The translations under genes and the position numbers were made by a program. Below are positions 21,848 to 29,149 of a DNA stretch of 35,541 nucleotides, piece by piece; position 1 is the stretch's first letter; each line of letters opens with the position of its first letter. The stretch comes from CAYWVR01 sp964461715 (GTDB lineage Bacteria > Planctomycetota > Phycisphaerae > FEN-1346), in NCBI GenBank assembly GCA_964461715.1, contig CAYWVR010000034.1, positions 1 through 35,541 on the forward strand. The letters are read 5' to 3'. Below the pieces are notes generated by a model. The model was given only the letters and a program-made list of their open reading frames with translations, searched no databases and was not told the DNA's origin.

Positions 21848-23716
21848 ATGCCGGAGTTCGACTGGAAAGCGAAGTACAAGGACAAGCTCGGCACCCCCGC
21901 CGAGGCGATGAAGCTCGTGAAGAGCGGCAATCGCATCTTCATCGGCACGGGCTGCGGCCAGCCGCAGCATCTCGTCAACGCTCTCGTCGAACATTCGAGC
22001 CACATCTACGACGCCCACATCGTCCATCTGCTGACGATGGGCACGGCCCCCTATGCCAGCGAGGCGTTCCGCGACAAGTTCAAGATGAACTCGTTCTTCG
22101 TCGCCGACAACGTCCGCGACGCCCTCGCCAAGGGCGTCGGCGACTACACGCCCATCTTCCTCTCGGAGATCCCCGCCGAGTTCGAGACCGGCCGCATCCC
22201 CATCGACGTCGCCCTCGTCAGCGTCAGCCCGCCGGACTCGGCGGGCCTGGCGAGCCTGGGCGTGAGCGTGGACATCGTCAAGAGCGCCGTGGCGAACGCG
22301 AAGTTCGTCGTCGCCCAGGTCAACGCGCGGATGCCCCGCACCCACGGAGACAGCTATCTCCACGTCAAGGGCATCGACCTGCTGGTGCCGCACGACGAGC
22401 CGGTCATCGAGGTGCCCGTGCCCGAGCCGGACGAGGTCCTGCGGCGGATCGGTCGCAACATCGCCCGGCTCGTCGAGGACGGCTCGACGATCGAGTGCGG
22501 CATCGGGCGCATCCCGCAGGCCCTGGCGGAGTTCCTCCGCGACAAGCAGGACCTGGGCGTCCACACGGAGATGTTCTCCGACTGGATCATCGACCTGATC
22601 GAGTGCGGGGCCATCACCTGCGCCAAGAAGACCGTCAACCGCGGCAAGGTCGTGGCCAGCTTCTGCATGGGCTCCGAGCGGCTTTACGACTACATCGACA
22701 ACAATCCCTTCTTCGAGTTCTATCCCACCGAGTACGTCAACGATCCGACCCTTATCGCCCAGCACGACAAGATGGTCGGCATCAACGTGGGCCTGGAGAT
22801 CGACCTGACGGGCCAGGTCTGCTCCGACTCGCTCGGCTACCAGTTCTACAGCGGCATCGGCGGCCAGATCGACTTCATCCGCGGCTCGGCCAAGAGCCGG
22901 GGCGGCAAGCCCATCATCGCCATGCCCGCCACGGCCAAGGACGAGACCGTCTCGCGGATCGTGCCGCACCTCACGGAGGGGGCGGGCGTCGTGACGACGC
23001 GCGGCGACGTGCACTACGTCGTGACGGAGTACGGAGTGGCCTACCTCCACGGCAAGAGCATCCGCGAGCGGGTCCTCTCGCTGATCGGCATCGCCCACCC
23101 GAAGTTCCGTAAGGAGCTCATCCAGGCAGCCAAGGCTCAGACATATCTCTACGAGGACCAGATCGAGATCGCCTGGGACCGCGTCCGCTATCCCGAGGAG
23201 CTGGAGCGCTACGAGGCCCTCCGCGACGGCACGGAGATCTTCTTCCGGCCCGTCAAGCCCGCCGACGAGCCGGCCCTCGCCGACATGCTCTACTCCCTCT
23301 CGCAGGAATCCGTCCGCACGCGTTACTTCACCCACACCATGACCTTCCCCCACAAAGACGTCCAGCAGATCGCCAACATCGACTACAGCCAGGACCTGGC
23401 CATCGTCGGCGTCGTGCCGGACGTGCGCGAGGAGCAGATCGTCGCCATCGCCCAGTATTTCCTCGACCCGAAGACCCGGGCCGCCGAGGTCGCCTTCATC
23501 GTCCAGGACGAGTGGCAGGACAAGGGCCTGGGCACGTTTCTTCTCGACTACATCACGCAGGTCGCGAAGCAGCGGGGCGTGGAGCGGTTCTACGCGAAGG
23601 TCCTGCCGACGAACCGGGCCATGCTCGCCATCTTCCACAACACCGGCTACAAGGTGAACACCGAGTTCGACGGCGAGGTCTACAACATCACCTACGATCT
23701 TGTGCGGAAGGAGTAG
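21848..23716 (+). CDS. Acetyl-CoA hydrolase/CoA-transferase fused to a GNAT acetyltransferase
   Basis: 622 aa. Residues 1 to ~440 are a class of CoA-transferase like 4-hydroxybutyrate or butyryl-CoA:acetate transferases. Landmarks are IECGIGRIPQALAEFL, GVHTEMFSDWIIDLIE with the probable catalytic Glu241, LGYQFYSGIGGQIDFIRGSA and VTEYGVAYLHGKSIRER. Residues ~455-622 are a GNAT domain: EIFFRPVKPADEPALADML, the acetyl-CoA loop FIVQDEWQDKGLGTFLLDY, and NRAMLAIFHNTGYKV. Such fusions occur in several phyla. The GNAT half is a candidate protein-lysine acetyltransferase. It lies between the ADP-forming synthetase and an AcuC-type deacetylase, all in one operon, which suggests control by reversible acetylation (inference). 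Confidence 0.93.
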   Translation: MPEFDWKAKYKDKLGTPAEAMKLVKSGNRIFIGTGCGQPQHLVNALVEHSSHIYDAHIVHLLTMGTAPYASEAFRDKFKMNSFFVADNVRDALAKGVGDYTPIFLSEIPAEFETGRIPIDVALVSVSPPDSAGLASLGVSVDIVKSAVANAKFVVAQVNARMPRTHGDSYLHVKGIDLLVPHDEPVIEVPVPEPDEVLRRIGRNIARLVEDGSTIECGIGRIPQALAEFLRDKQDLGVHTEMFSDWIIDLIECGAITCAKKTVNRGKVVASFCMGSERLYDYIDNNPFFEFYPTEYVNDPTLIAQHDKMVGINVGLEIDLTGQVCSDSLGYQFYSGIGGQIDFIRGSAKSRGGKPIIAMPATAKDETVSRIVPHLTEGAGVVTTRGDVHYVVTEYGVAYLHGKSIRERVLSLIGIAHPKFRKELIQAAKAQTYLYEDQIEIAWDRVRYPEELERYEALRDGTEIFFRPVKPADEPALADMLYSLSQESVRTRYFTHTMTFPHKDVQQIANIDYSQDLAIVGVVPDVREEQIVAIAQYFLDPKTRAAEVAFIVQDEWQDKGLGTFLLDYITQVAKQRGVERFYAKVLPTNRAMLAIFHNTGYKVNTEFDGEVYNITYDLVRKE

Positions 23717-23721
23717 CCGCC

Positions 23722-24870
23722 GTGACCGTCTCCGAGCGTACGGCCGTCTTCGTCCACTCGGCGGACCTCGACGGCAACGCCTATCCCGACGACTGTCCCT
23801 TCAAGACCGACCGGGCCGGCAAGGCCCGCGAGATCGCCGCCTCCATGGGCCTGCTCTCCGGCACAGGGGTCCGCGAGGCGCCGCCCGTCGCCGCCTCCCG
23901 CGAAGAGATCGAACGATTCCACACGCCCCGCTACCTTGATGCCCTCCAACGGGCCGCCGAGGGGCACCTCGACCCGGAGGCGTTCCTCATGGGCTTGGGG
24001 ACGCCCGATTGCCCGGTCTTCAAAGAGATGTACTCCTACGCCGCCCTCGCAACCGGCGCGACCCTGACCGCCGCCCGCTTGATTCTCGAAGGCGAGGCCA
24101 ACGTCGCCTTCAACCCCTCGGGCGGGTACCACCACGCCGGACCCGAGCACGCCGCCGGCTTCTGCTACGTCAACGACGTGGCCCTGGCGTGCGGGCGCCT
24201 GGCCGAGGCAAAGCGGCGCGTCGCCTTCCTCGACATCGACGTCCATCACGCCGACGGCGTCCAGAACGCCTTCTACGACCGCGACGACGTCCTCGTCGTC
24301 TCCATGCACGAGTCCCCCAAGACCCTCTTCCCCGGCACGGGCTTCGAGCACGAGATCGGCACGGGTCGCGGCACGGGCTACACGGTCAACGTGCCCCTTC
24401 CCGCGGGGACGTACGATGAGGCGTGGCTGCGGGCCTTCCGCACGATCGCCGTACCGGTCCTCGAAGCGTACGGACCCGACGTCATCGTGATGGAGATCGG
24501 CGGCGATGTCCTCTCCGGCGACCCCCTGGCCGACCTGCGGCTGACGAACAACGTCCTGGCCACGGCCGCGCGCCGGGTGCTGGAGTTCGGCGCGGGACTC
24601 GTGGCGACGGGCGGCGGGGGCTACAACGTCGAGAACACGGCCCGGGCGTGGGCCCTGGTGTGGAGCGTCCTCGCCGGCGCCGACGGCCACGACGACGCCA
24701 TGTCGCACGTGGGCCTGGGCGGCGTGATGATGGAGAGCACCGACTGGCTCGGCGGCCTGCGGGACCGTACCCTCATCATCCCCGACGAGGACCGCGCCCG
24801 GGTCGACGCCCTCCTCGACGCCACCCTCGACGCCGTCCGAAAGCTCGTCTTTCCGCTGCACGGGCTGTGA
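23722..24870 (+). CDS. acuC: AcuC-type class I histone-deacetylase-family protein
   Basis: 382 aa from a GTG at 23722; its ribosome site GAAGGAG runs into the stop codon of the upstream gene. Zinc-deacetylase residues are all present: the His dyad in GYHHAGPEHAAGF (His137, His138), metal ligands Asp173 and His175 in LDIDVHHADGVQ, Asp262 in EIGGDVLSGDPLADL, and the transition-state Tyr301 in GGGGYNVENTARAW. In Bacillus, AcuC removes acetyl groups placed on acetyl-CoA synthetase by the GNAT enzyme AcuA. Here it is cotranscribed with a synthetase and a GNAT fusion, so protein deacetylation is more likely than polyamine or small-molecule deacetylation. Substrate is not shown by sequence. Confidence 0.92.
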   Translation: MTVSERTAVFVHSADLDGNAYPDDCPFKTDRAGKAREIAASMGLLSGTGVREAPPVAASREEIERFHTPRYLDALQRAAEGHLDPEAFLMGLGTPDCPVFKEMYSYAALATGATLTAARLILEGEANVAFNPSGGYHHAGPEHAAGFCYVNDVALACGRLAEAKRRVAFLDIDVHHADGVQNAFYDRDDVLVVSMHESPKTLFPGTGFEHEIGTGRGTGYTVNVPLPAGTYDEAWLRAFRTIAVPVLEAYGPDVIVMEIGGDVLSGDPLADLRLTNNVLATAARRVLEFGAGLVATGGGGYNVENTARAWALVWSVLAGADGHDDAMSHVGLGGVMMESTDWLGGLRDRTLIIPDEDRARVDALLDATLDAVRKLVFPLHGL

Positions 24871-24901
24871 CCCCTGCGGCCACCAGGCAAACGTCGGGTA
24901 C

Positions 24902-24924
24902 CACGGGCGGCTTCTCCGTCCGTG
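24902..24924. terminator. Possible shared terminator hairpin between convergent genes
   Basis: CACGGGCGG (24902-24910) and CCGTCCGTG (24916-24924) form a 9-bp stem with one wobble and a 5-nt loop, in the 68-bp space between the converging acuC and beta-propeller genes. There is no T-run on either side, so it would have to work without one. Confidence 0.35.
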
Positions 24925-24938
24925 CCCCCCACGGCAGG

Positions 24939-25650
24939 TCACAGCCTCGTCCTGAGTCCCTCGACCGGCGCCACCGCCACGTCCACGCGCCCACGGACCG
25001 TCGTCGTGTAGACGAGCAGCGCGCCGTCGGGCGAGAAGTGCGGATGGGGGTCGAGGTGATAACGCCGCCACTGGCGGGGGGGCATCGCCGGGAGGGCCAT
25101 CGCGGAGACGACCGCCACGTCCCGCCCCGTCTCGCGGTCAAAGAAGAAGACGCGGCAGGGACGGGCGCCGGTCCGGTGGTACGGGTTCTGGTCGCCCGCG
25201 AAGAACCGCCCGTCCGCCGTCCGCGTCAAGTCCGTCACGAGACGAAAGAGGTGTCGCCCGCCGAGGACCTCCAGCGGCATCCGAACCACTTCCTCGACCG
25301 AGCCGTCGAGGCCCATTCGCCACACCCCGTCGTCGACGGGCACGTACGCCGCCTCCCCGCCCGGATCGAGGAGCGGATTGGCCGCCCCCGCGCTCGCCTC
25401 CACGACGACGATGCGAGGCTCGGAGGGGTCGAGACACACCGCCGCCCGCCGCCCGCCGCCCGCCACGCCGCGCCGGCGGATGGATCGCCCGAAACCACAA
25501 CCATCGCCCGTCGTCCGAGACGCTCGGCGTCACGAAGTAGAGCCCCTTCTGCACGGGTGCGACGCGTTCCGTAAGGAGCCAGCTCTCGACGCTCGTCTCC
25601 GGGTCCCGCCACATTTCAAAATAGGGATGCTTCGCCAGATGGTACCTCAT
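24939..25650 (-). pseudogene. Beta-propeller (oligogalacturonate lyase/TolB-like) protein, frame broken at a heptamer repeat
   Basis: The first frame reads from ATG 25650 (MRYHLAKHPYFEMWRDPETS to WLWFRAIHPPARR). The second frame takes over near 25465 with AAVCLDPSEPRIVVVEASAG and runs to 24939, ending with DPHPHFSPDGALLVYTTT. The two halves are clearly one protein. The break falls in three tandem copies of a 7-bp unit at 25441-25461. The span is 712 nt, and removing one unit gives 705 nt, an open frame of 234 codons plus stop. The HPHFSPDG blade motif is typical of propellers; its HxH recalls the metal site of PL22 oligogalacturonate lyases, but that is only a suggestion. Its start overlaps the Gfo/Idh/MocA stop by 4 bp, so it belongs to that operon. 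Confidence 0.75.
25441..25464. repeat. Heptanucleotide tandem repeat (3.4 units)
   Basis: GCCGCCC repeated three times, then GCC. The unit is 7 bp, so each gain or loss changes the reading frame of the beta-propeller gene by one. Two units give an intact gene and three units, as here, break it. Confidence 0.9.
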
Positions 25651-26594
25651 CGCGTGTCCGTCTCCTCGGCAAAGCCCAGCTCCTTGGCAGCCTCGGCGAG
25701 CACCTCGTCAACGGCCAAGGCCTCCTCGGCTCCCACCGCCGGCGGCGCGCCCGTCTCGACGCTCCGGACGAACGCCCGCAGTTCCTCGCGGTGCCCCTCG
25801 TGATAGTTCGCCCGGGCGACCGGTCCCGCCTCGCCGTCGAGCCACAGGCTCCACCCCTCGCGGGAGGCGATCTCGGCCACCCGGCCGTTTCGACCGACCA
25901 CCTTGTAGTACCACTTCGGCATCATCGACCCCATCGCCGCCCCGCCGCAGGTCAGCACCGAGAGCGACCCGTCCTCGAACCCGAGCGCGAGCGTAAATTG
26001 CTCGGCCGCGTGGGCCTGGCCCGGCCAACCGCTGCCGGTCGCTTGCACCGTCTTGACGCCGCCTTCGTGCATCGCCAGGACCGTCGCGACGGCATGGCAA
26101 GTATTGTTAAAAAGATAAGCAAGGCCGCCCGGTTCCTGGTTCATGACGAGGGCCGCCGAAAACGCCGCCGACGCCGCGGCCTTCGCCGCCTCCACGTACG
26201 GCGCCGGGAAGCGGAAGCAGTACCCCACCTGGAGGAAGCCGCCCGTCCGCGCGAGCGCCGCCCGCACCGCCTCTCGCTGGGCCCGGTTCGTCGAGAGCGG
26301 CTTCTCCGAAAAGACCGCCTTCCCCGCCTCCAGCGCGGTCACGGCGAGCGGCACGTGCGACTCGGGGGGCGTCACGATCAGCGCTGCGTCCACCGCCGCG
26401 TCCGCGAGGACCGCCTCGACGTCGCCCGTCCAGCAACGGATGTCGTACTCGGCGGCATAGGTCTCGGCCCGCAAGGGGTCGACGTCCGCCAGGACCGTGA
26501 TCTCGAGACCCTCGACGCTCCGCTCGCGGGCCACGTGCTCCAGGTGCCGCCGGGCGAAACGGCCGCATCCGATGAGGGCGGCACGTACGGTCAT
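25647..26594 (-). CDS. Gfo/Idh/MocA-family NAD(P)-dependent oxidoreductase
   Basis: 315 aa cytoplasmic sugar or cyclitol dehydrogenase family member. The N-terminal Rossmann loop is ALIGCGRFARRHLEHV (6-21) and ITVLADVDPLRAE holds the usual acidic end of strand 2. The catalytic-domain motif is FSEKPLSTN, with the conserved Lys. NNTCHAVATVLAMHEGG stands where the family normally has a D/N-x-x-x-H motif. It lacks a signal peptide, so acts inside the cell. It follows the heparinase-like gene by 30 bp and overlaps the beta-propeller gene by 4 bp. The substrate cannot be read from the sequence; context suggests a uronate or other sugar released from a polysaccharide. Confidence 0.92.
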   Translation of the reverse strand: MTVRAALIGCGRFARRHLEHVARERSVEGLEITVLADVDPLRAETYAAEYDIRCWTGDVEAVLADAAVDAALIVTPPESHVPLAVTALEAGKAVFSEKPLSTNRAQREAVRAALARTGGFLQVGYCFRFPAPYVEAAKAAASAAFSAALVMNQEPGGLAYLFNNTCHAVATVLAMHEGGVKTVQATGSGWPGQAHAAEQFTLALGFEDGSLSVLTCGGAAMGSMMPKWYYKVVGRNGRVAEIASREGWSLWLDGEAGPVARANYHEGHREELRAFVRSVETGAPPAVGAEEALAVDEVLAEAAKELGFAEETDTR

Positions 26595-26624
26595 CGTCTC
26601 TCCTTTCGCCGGTTCGCGTACGTC

Positions 26625-28379
26625 TCACCATTCGGGTTCGAGCTTGACGGCGATCGTCACCGGCCCGGGGCCGCCTCGCGTGTCGACGCGCACGCGCGTC
26701 ATGCCCTCGTTCGGCGCTTCGGGTGGGTCCCGTTCGGCGGATTCGGCCGTCACACGGGCCCCGGTCGGCTCAAGGACGCGAAGGTGCAGCCGCCGCCCGT
26801 CCTCCTCCAGGGCCGCCCCGCCGTCGCTCGGCGTCACCCGGGCCTTCGTGATCATCCCCCACGTCAGGTCGGCCGGCCTCGTCAGGTCGAACGCGTCCTC
26901 CACGAGCACCGCCCGCCGCCCGTCGACCATCGCCAGAGTCCGTCGCACCTCGCGCGCGCCCTCGTACGCGCTCGAGAGATCGAAGACGACCGACGCGCCG
27001 TCGGGGTCCTCCTCATAGTCGACCACCCGGCCCCACCCGTCGAGCTGCTGGTTCGCCCCGCCGAGAACGGTTACGTTGTGCCCGGGGCTCGAGTGTCGGA
27101 ACATCCGCCACCGCGCGGCCTCATCGGTGTGACGGTCCCAGTAGCCGGGGAGGCCGTAATCGTCGCGGCCGAGGTCGTGGGCCCACCGAACGCCGAGGGC
27201 CTCCAGGACGAACGACCCCAGGTCGAGCTGCCCGTGGTTGATGCGATTGGCGCCCCCCTTCGCGGCGAGGAAGAGGGCGTCCGGGTCGTCCCACGCGCTT
27301 CGCCACGCGACGACGGGCGTGTCGCCACCGAAGAGGACGTCGCGCGGCCAGGGGCCCGCCTCGGCGAGCGGGGCGTAGAAGACGAGGTGCTCGGCCGCCG
27401 CCGGCTCGCCGCCCGCGAGGACCGCGTGCTCGGCCTCCGCCAGGAGCGGGTCCGCGTATCGTCGGGCCAGCCAGAAAAGCGGCCAGAGCGCCCCCCGCCG
27501 CGCACCCAACGGACAGTCCGCGAAGTTGTAGAGGCGACCCGTCGGCCCGGTCGTCAGCACCGGGAACCGCCCCGTCCGCGCCAGGCCCGGCGACGCCCCG
27601 AGCCCGAAGTCCGTGCCCAGGGCCGATTCGAGGGCGGCCAGAGCGTAGATCGCATATCGCGTGCCGTAGCTCCAGTACCCCGGCCCCTCGCCCCAGGCCC
27701 CGTCGGGGGCGTAGTTGGCGAGGGCCACGGGCATCGCCTCGACCGCCTGCCGCACGATCCGGGCGGCGAGCCTCGGCCGCGCCTCCGCCACCGCCAGCGC
27801 CGCCACCACGAGGCCGCCGTTGCAGACGAGGTTCCAGTTGAACGCCCGGAGGATGTTGTTCATCCACCGCGGGCCGGCGTCCGTCTCGAAGGCCCGGTCG
27901 GCCGGGGCGAGGGCCTTTCTGACGAGCCCGTTCCGCAACGTCTCACGGTCGTCTTCGTCGAGATATCCATAGAGCCAGTCATATGCGAGGCCCACCGCGT
28001 GGGCCATCTCGGCCATCTCCAGGCCGTGCGCCGGCCACCAGTCATCAAACGCACACGCCCGCCGCGCCGCGTCCGCCGCCGCCGCCGCGTAGCGCGTCTC
28101 GCCCGTCAAGCGGTACAGCAGGCCCAGGGTCCACACGCGCCGCAGGCACTCGCGGGCGCCGCGGGCCCCCTTCTCGGGCGGCACCCCGTCGCCCAGCGGT
28201 GAGGCGGCGAGCATCCGGTCCGCCTTGGCACGCACCTCGCGAGCCGAGCGCGCCAGGGCCGCGTCCCGCCCGACCTCCAGGGCCGCGCGCAGCGACGCCA
28301 GGCTCGCCTCGTCCATCATCAGCCGCGGATGCCCGGGCGCCAGGTCCGCGAGCACCGTCCGATCGTCCAACGACAGCAT
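26625..28379 (-). CDS. Heparinase II/III-family protein (putative polysaccharide lyase)
   Basis: 584 aa from the ATG at 28379, which has GGGAGGGACG directly upstream; the longer frame before it covers intergenic repeats. No signal peptide is visible (MLSLDDRTVLADLAPGHPRL), so the protein is probably cytoplasmic. Residues about 60-330 form the alpha/alpha toroid, with WWPAHGLEMAEMAHAVGLAY DWLYG-type helices. The C-terminal beta-sandwich starts near 365, with GGANRINHGQLDLGSFVLEA, the family's conserved His-Gly region, and LGRDDYGLPGYWD. Members cleave uronic-acid-containing polysaccharides or oligosaccharides. It leads a three-gene operon with an oxidoreductase and a beta-propeller protein. 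Confidence 0.88.
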   Translation of the reverse strand: MLSLDDRTVLADLAPGHPRLMMDEASLASLRAALEVGRDAALARSAREVRAKADRMLAASPLGDGVPPEKGARGARECLRRVWTLGLLYRLTGETRYAAAAADAARRACAFDDWWPAHGLEMAEMAHAVGLAYDWLYGYLDEDDRETLRNGLVRKALAPADRAFETDAGPRWMNNILRAFNWNLVCNGGLVVAALAVAEARPRLAARIVRQAVEAMPVALANYAPDGAWGEGPGYWSYGTRYAIYALAALESALGTDFGLGASPGLARTGRFPVLTTGPTGRLYNFADCPLGARRGALWPLFWLARRYADPLLAEAEHAVLAGGEPAAAEHLVFYAPLAEAGPWPRDVLFGGDTPVVAWRSAWDDPDALFLAAKGGANRINHGQLDLGSFVLEALGVRWAHDLGRDDYGLPGYWDRHTDEAARWRMFRHSSPGHNVTVLGGANQQLDGWGRVVDYEEDPDGASVVFDLSSAYEGAREVRRTLAMVDGRRAVLVEDAFDLTRPADLTWGMITKARVTPSDGGAALEEDGRRLHLRVLEPTGARVTAESAERDPPEAPNEGMTRVRVDTRGGPGPVTIAVKLEPEW

Positions 28380-28466
28380 CGTCCCTCCCTTCGTGCAAAA
28401 CCTCCTTGTTACCCGGCCTACCGCGAAATGCCACAGAAAAGCCGTGCAAGGCCGAACGGGCGGGGT

Positions 28467-28522
28467 GAGAAAAACCGCTCCGGGAGCCGTTTTCGCTAAC
28501 ATGGCGTAAGGCTATGCGTCAC
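28467..28522. repeat. Palindrome-containing direct repeat, copy 1
   Basis: GAGAAAAACC, then GCTCCGGGAGCCGTTTT (28477-28493), then a 29-bp tail ending TGCGTCAC. The core is an odd palindrome, AAAAC-N-GCTCCGGGAGC-N-GTTTT. It lies 88 bp upstream of the heparinase start. Copy 2 begins 87-88 bp further on. Confidence 0.75.
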
Positions 28523-28554
28523 CATCGGCCTTGGCGCTAGCGTAAAGGCGGATC

Positions 28555-28609
28555 GAGAAAATGGCTCCGGGAGCCGTTTTTGCTAAAAGGGTGTTAGGAT
28601 TTGCGTCAT
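28555..28609. repeat. Palindrome-containing direct repeat, copy 2
   Basis: GAGAAAATG, then the identical 17-bp core GCTCCGGGAGCCGTTTT (28564-28580), then a tail matching copy 1 at about 21 of 29 positions and ending TGCGTCAT. Here the palindrome extends to GGCTCCGGGAGCC. The run of T after it could also end transcripts on the plus strand, but the loop would be only three bases. Confidence 0.75.
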
Positions 28610-28620
28610 GGAGGGGGGCC

Positions 28621-28861
28621 ATGAAGCGGATCAGCATCGGGAGTTTGGGCCTACGTCCTCGGGCCGTACGAGGTAGAGGCGAACCTGGCGCGGCTGAGGT
28701 TCGACGGGGCCGAGCGGGGCGGCTTTCCGCCGCACCCGAATCCGGAGGACCTGGAGGACCTGCACCGCCGCGCGTACTTCGACCACCGCGACGCGTCCGA
28801 AGTGCGTGGCCGGCGGTCGGTCCACGCGATTGACCTCGATCATCCGCATATGGACAAGTGA
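28621..28861 (+). pseudogene. Remnant of a sugar-phosphate isomerase/epimerase (xylose-isomerase-like TIM barrel)
   Basis: An ATG with a strong GGAGGGGGG ribosome site starts MKRISIGS, then the frame shifts around 28645 and continues as WAYVLGPYEVEANLARL, FDGAERGGFPPHPNPEDLED, ending at a TGA (28859-28861). The words 'K-ISIGS-WAY-GPY' and 'FDG-E-GGF-PHPNP-DL' are those of a planctomycete sugar-phosphate isomerase/epimerase family. About 240 residues of the normal protein are missing, and internal residues are also lost. The frame stays open after the stop to the gap at 28944, so a further piece may lie there. Neighbouring carbohydrate genes make the family plausible. Confidence 0.6.
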
Positions 28862-29149
28862 TGGGTTTTCAGCCTCGCGATCGGGTACAGGGCCACGTTC
28901 GTGCATGCGGCGGCGGGCTTCCTGGCGTCGCTCGATAGGGGCGNNNNNNNNNNNNNNNNNNNNNNNNNNNNNNNNNNNNNNNNNNNNNNNNNNNNNNNNN
29001 NNNNNNNNNNNNNNNNNNNNNNNNNNNNNNNNNNNNNNNNNNNAGGGGCGGGGAAGGACGTCGTGTCGGAAGTGGGACATCGGGGAGACGGCGCGGCGGT
29101 GGTCCGTAGCCGTTCCTTGCCCCTTCCGACGTCCCCCTTCCACCTCTGC
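28862..29149. other. Intergenic stretch with a 100-N scaffold gap
   Basis: No supportable gene. N run at 28944-29043. The 7-mer AGGGGCG stands at both edges of the gap, so the flanking contigs may in fact nearly touch or overlap. Between the gap and asd lies only the short inverted repeat at 29065-29130. Confidence 0.75.
29065..29130. repeat. Inverted repeat downstream of asd
   Basis: GTCGGAAG (29065-29072) and CTTCCGAC (29123-29130) are perfect inverted 8-mers about 50 bp apart, 20 bp beyond the asd stop. They could help end the asd transcript or be part of a small repeat cut by the gap. No T-run is present. Confidence 0.35.

Noticed and set aside
25791..28202. 803-aa open frame on the plus strand across the heparinase and Gfo/Idh/MocA genes
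   Set aside because: Arg/Pro/His-rich shadow of two well-recognised genes on the other strand.
28477..28580. CRISPR-like array
   Set aside because: Only two units with diverged tails and a palindromic core; no regular spacers and no cas genes in the window.
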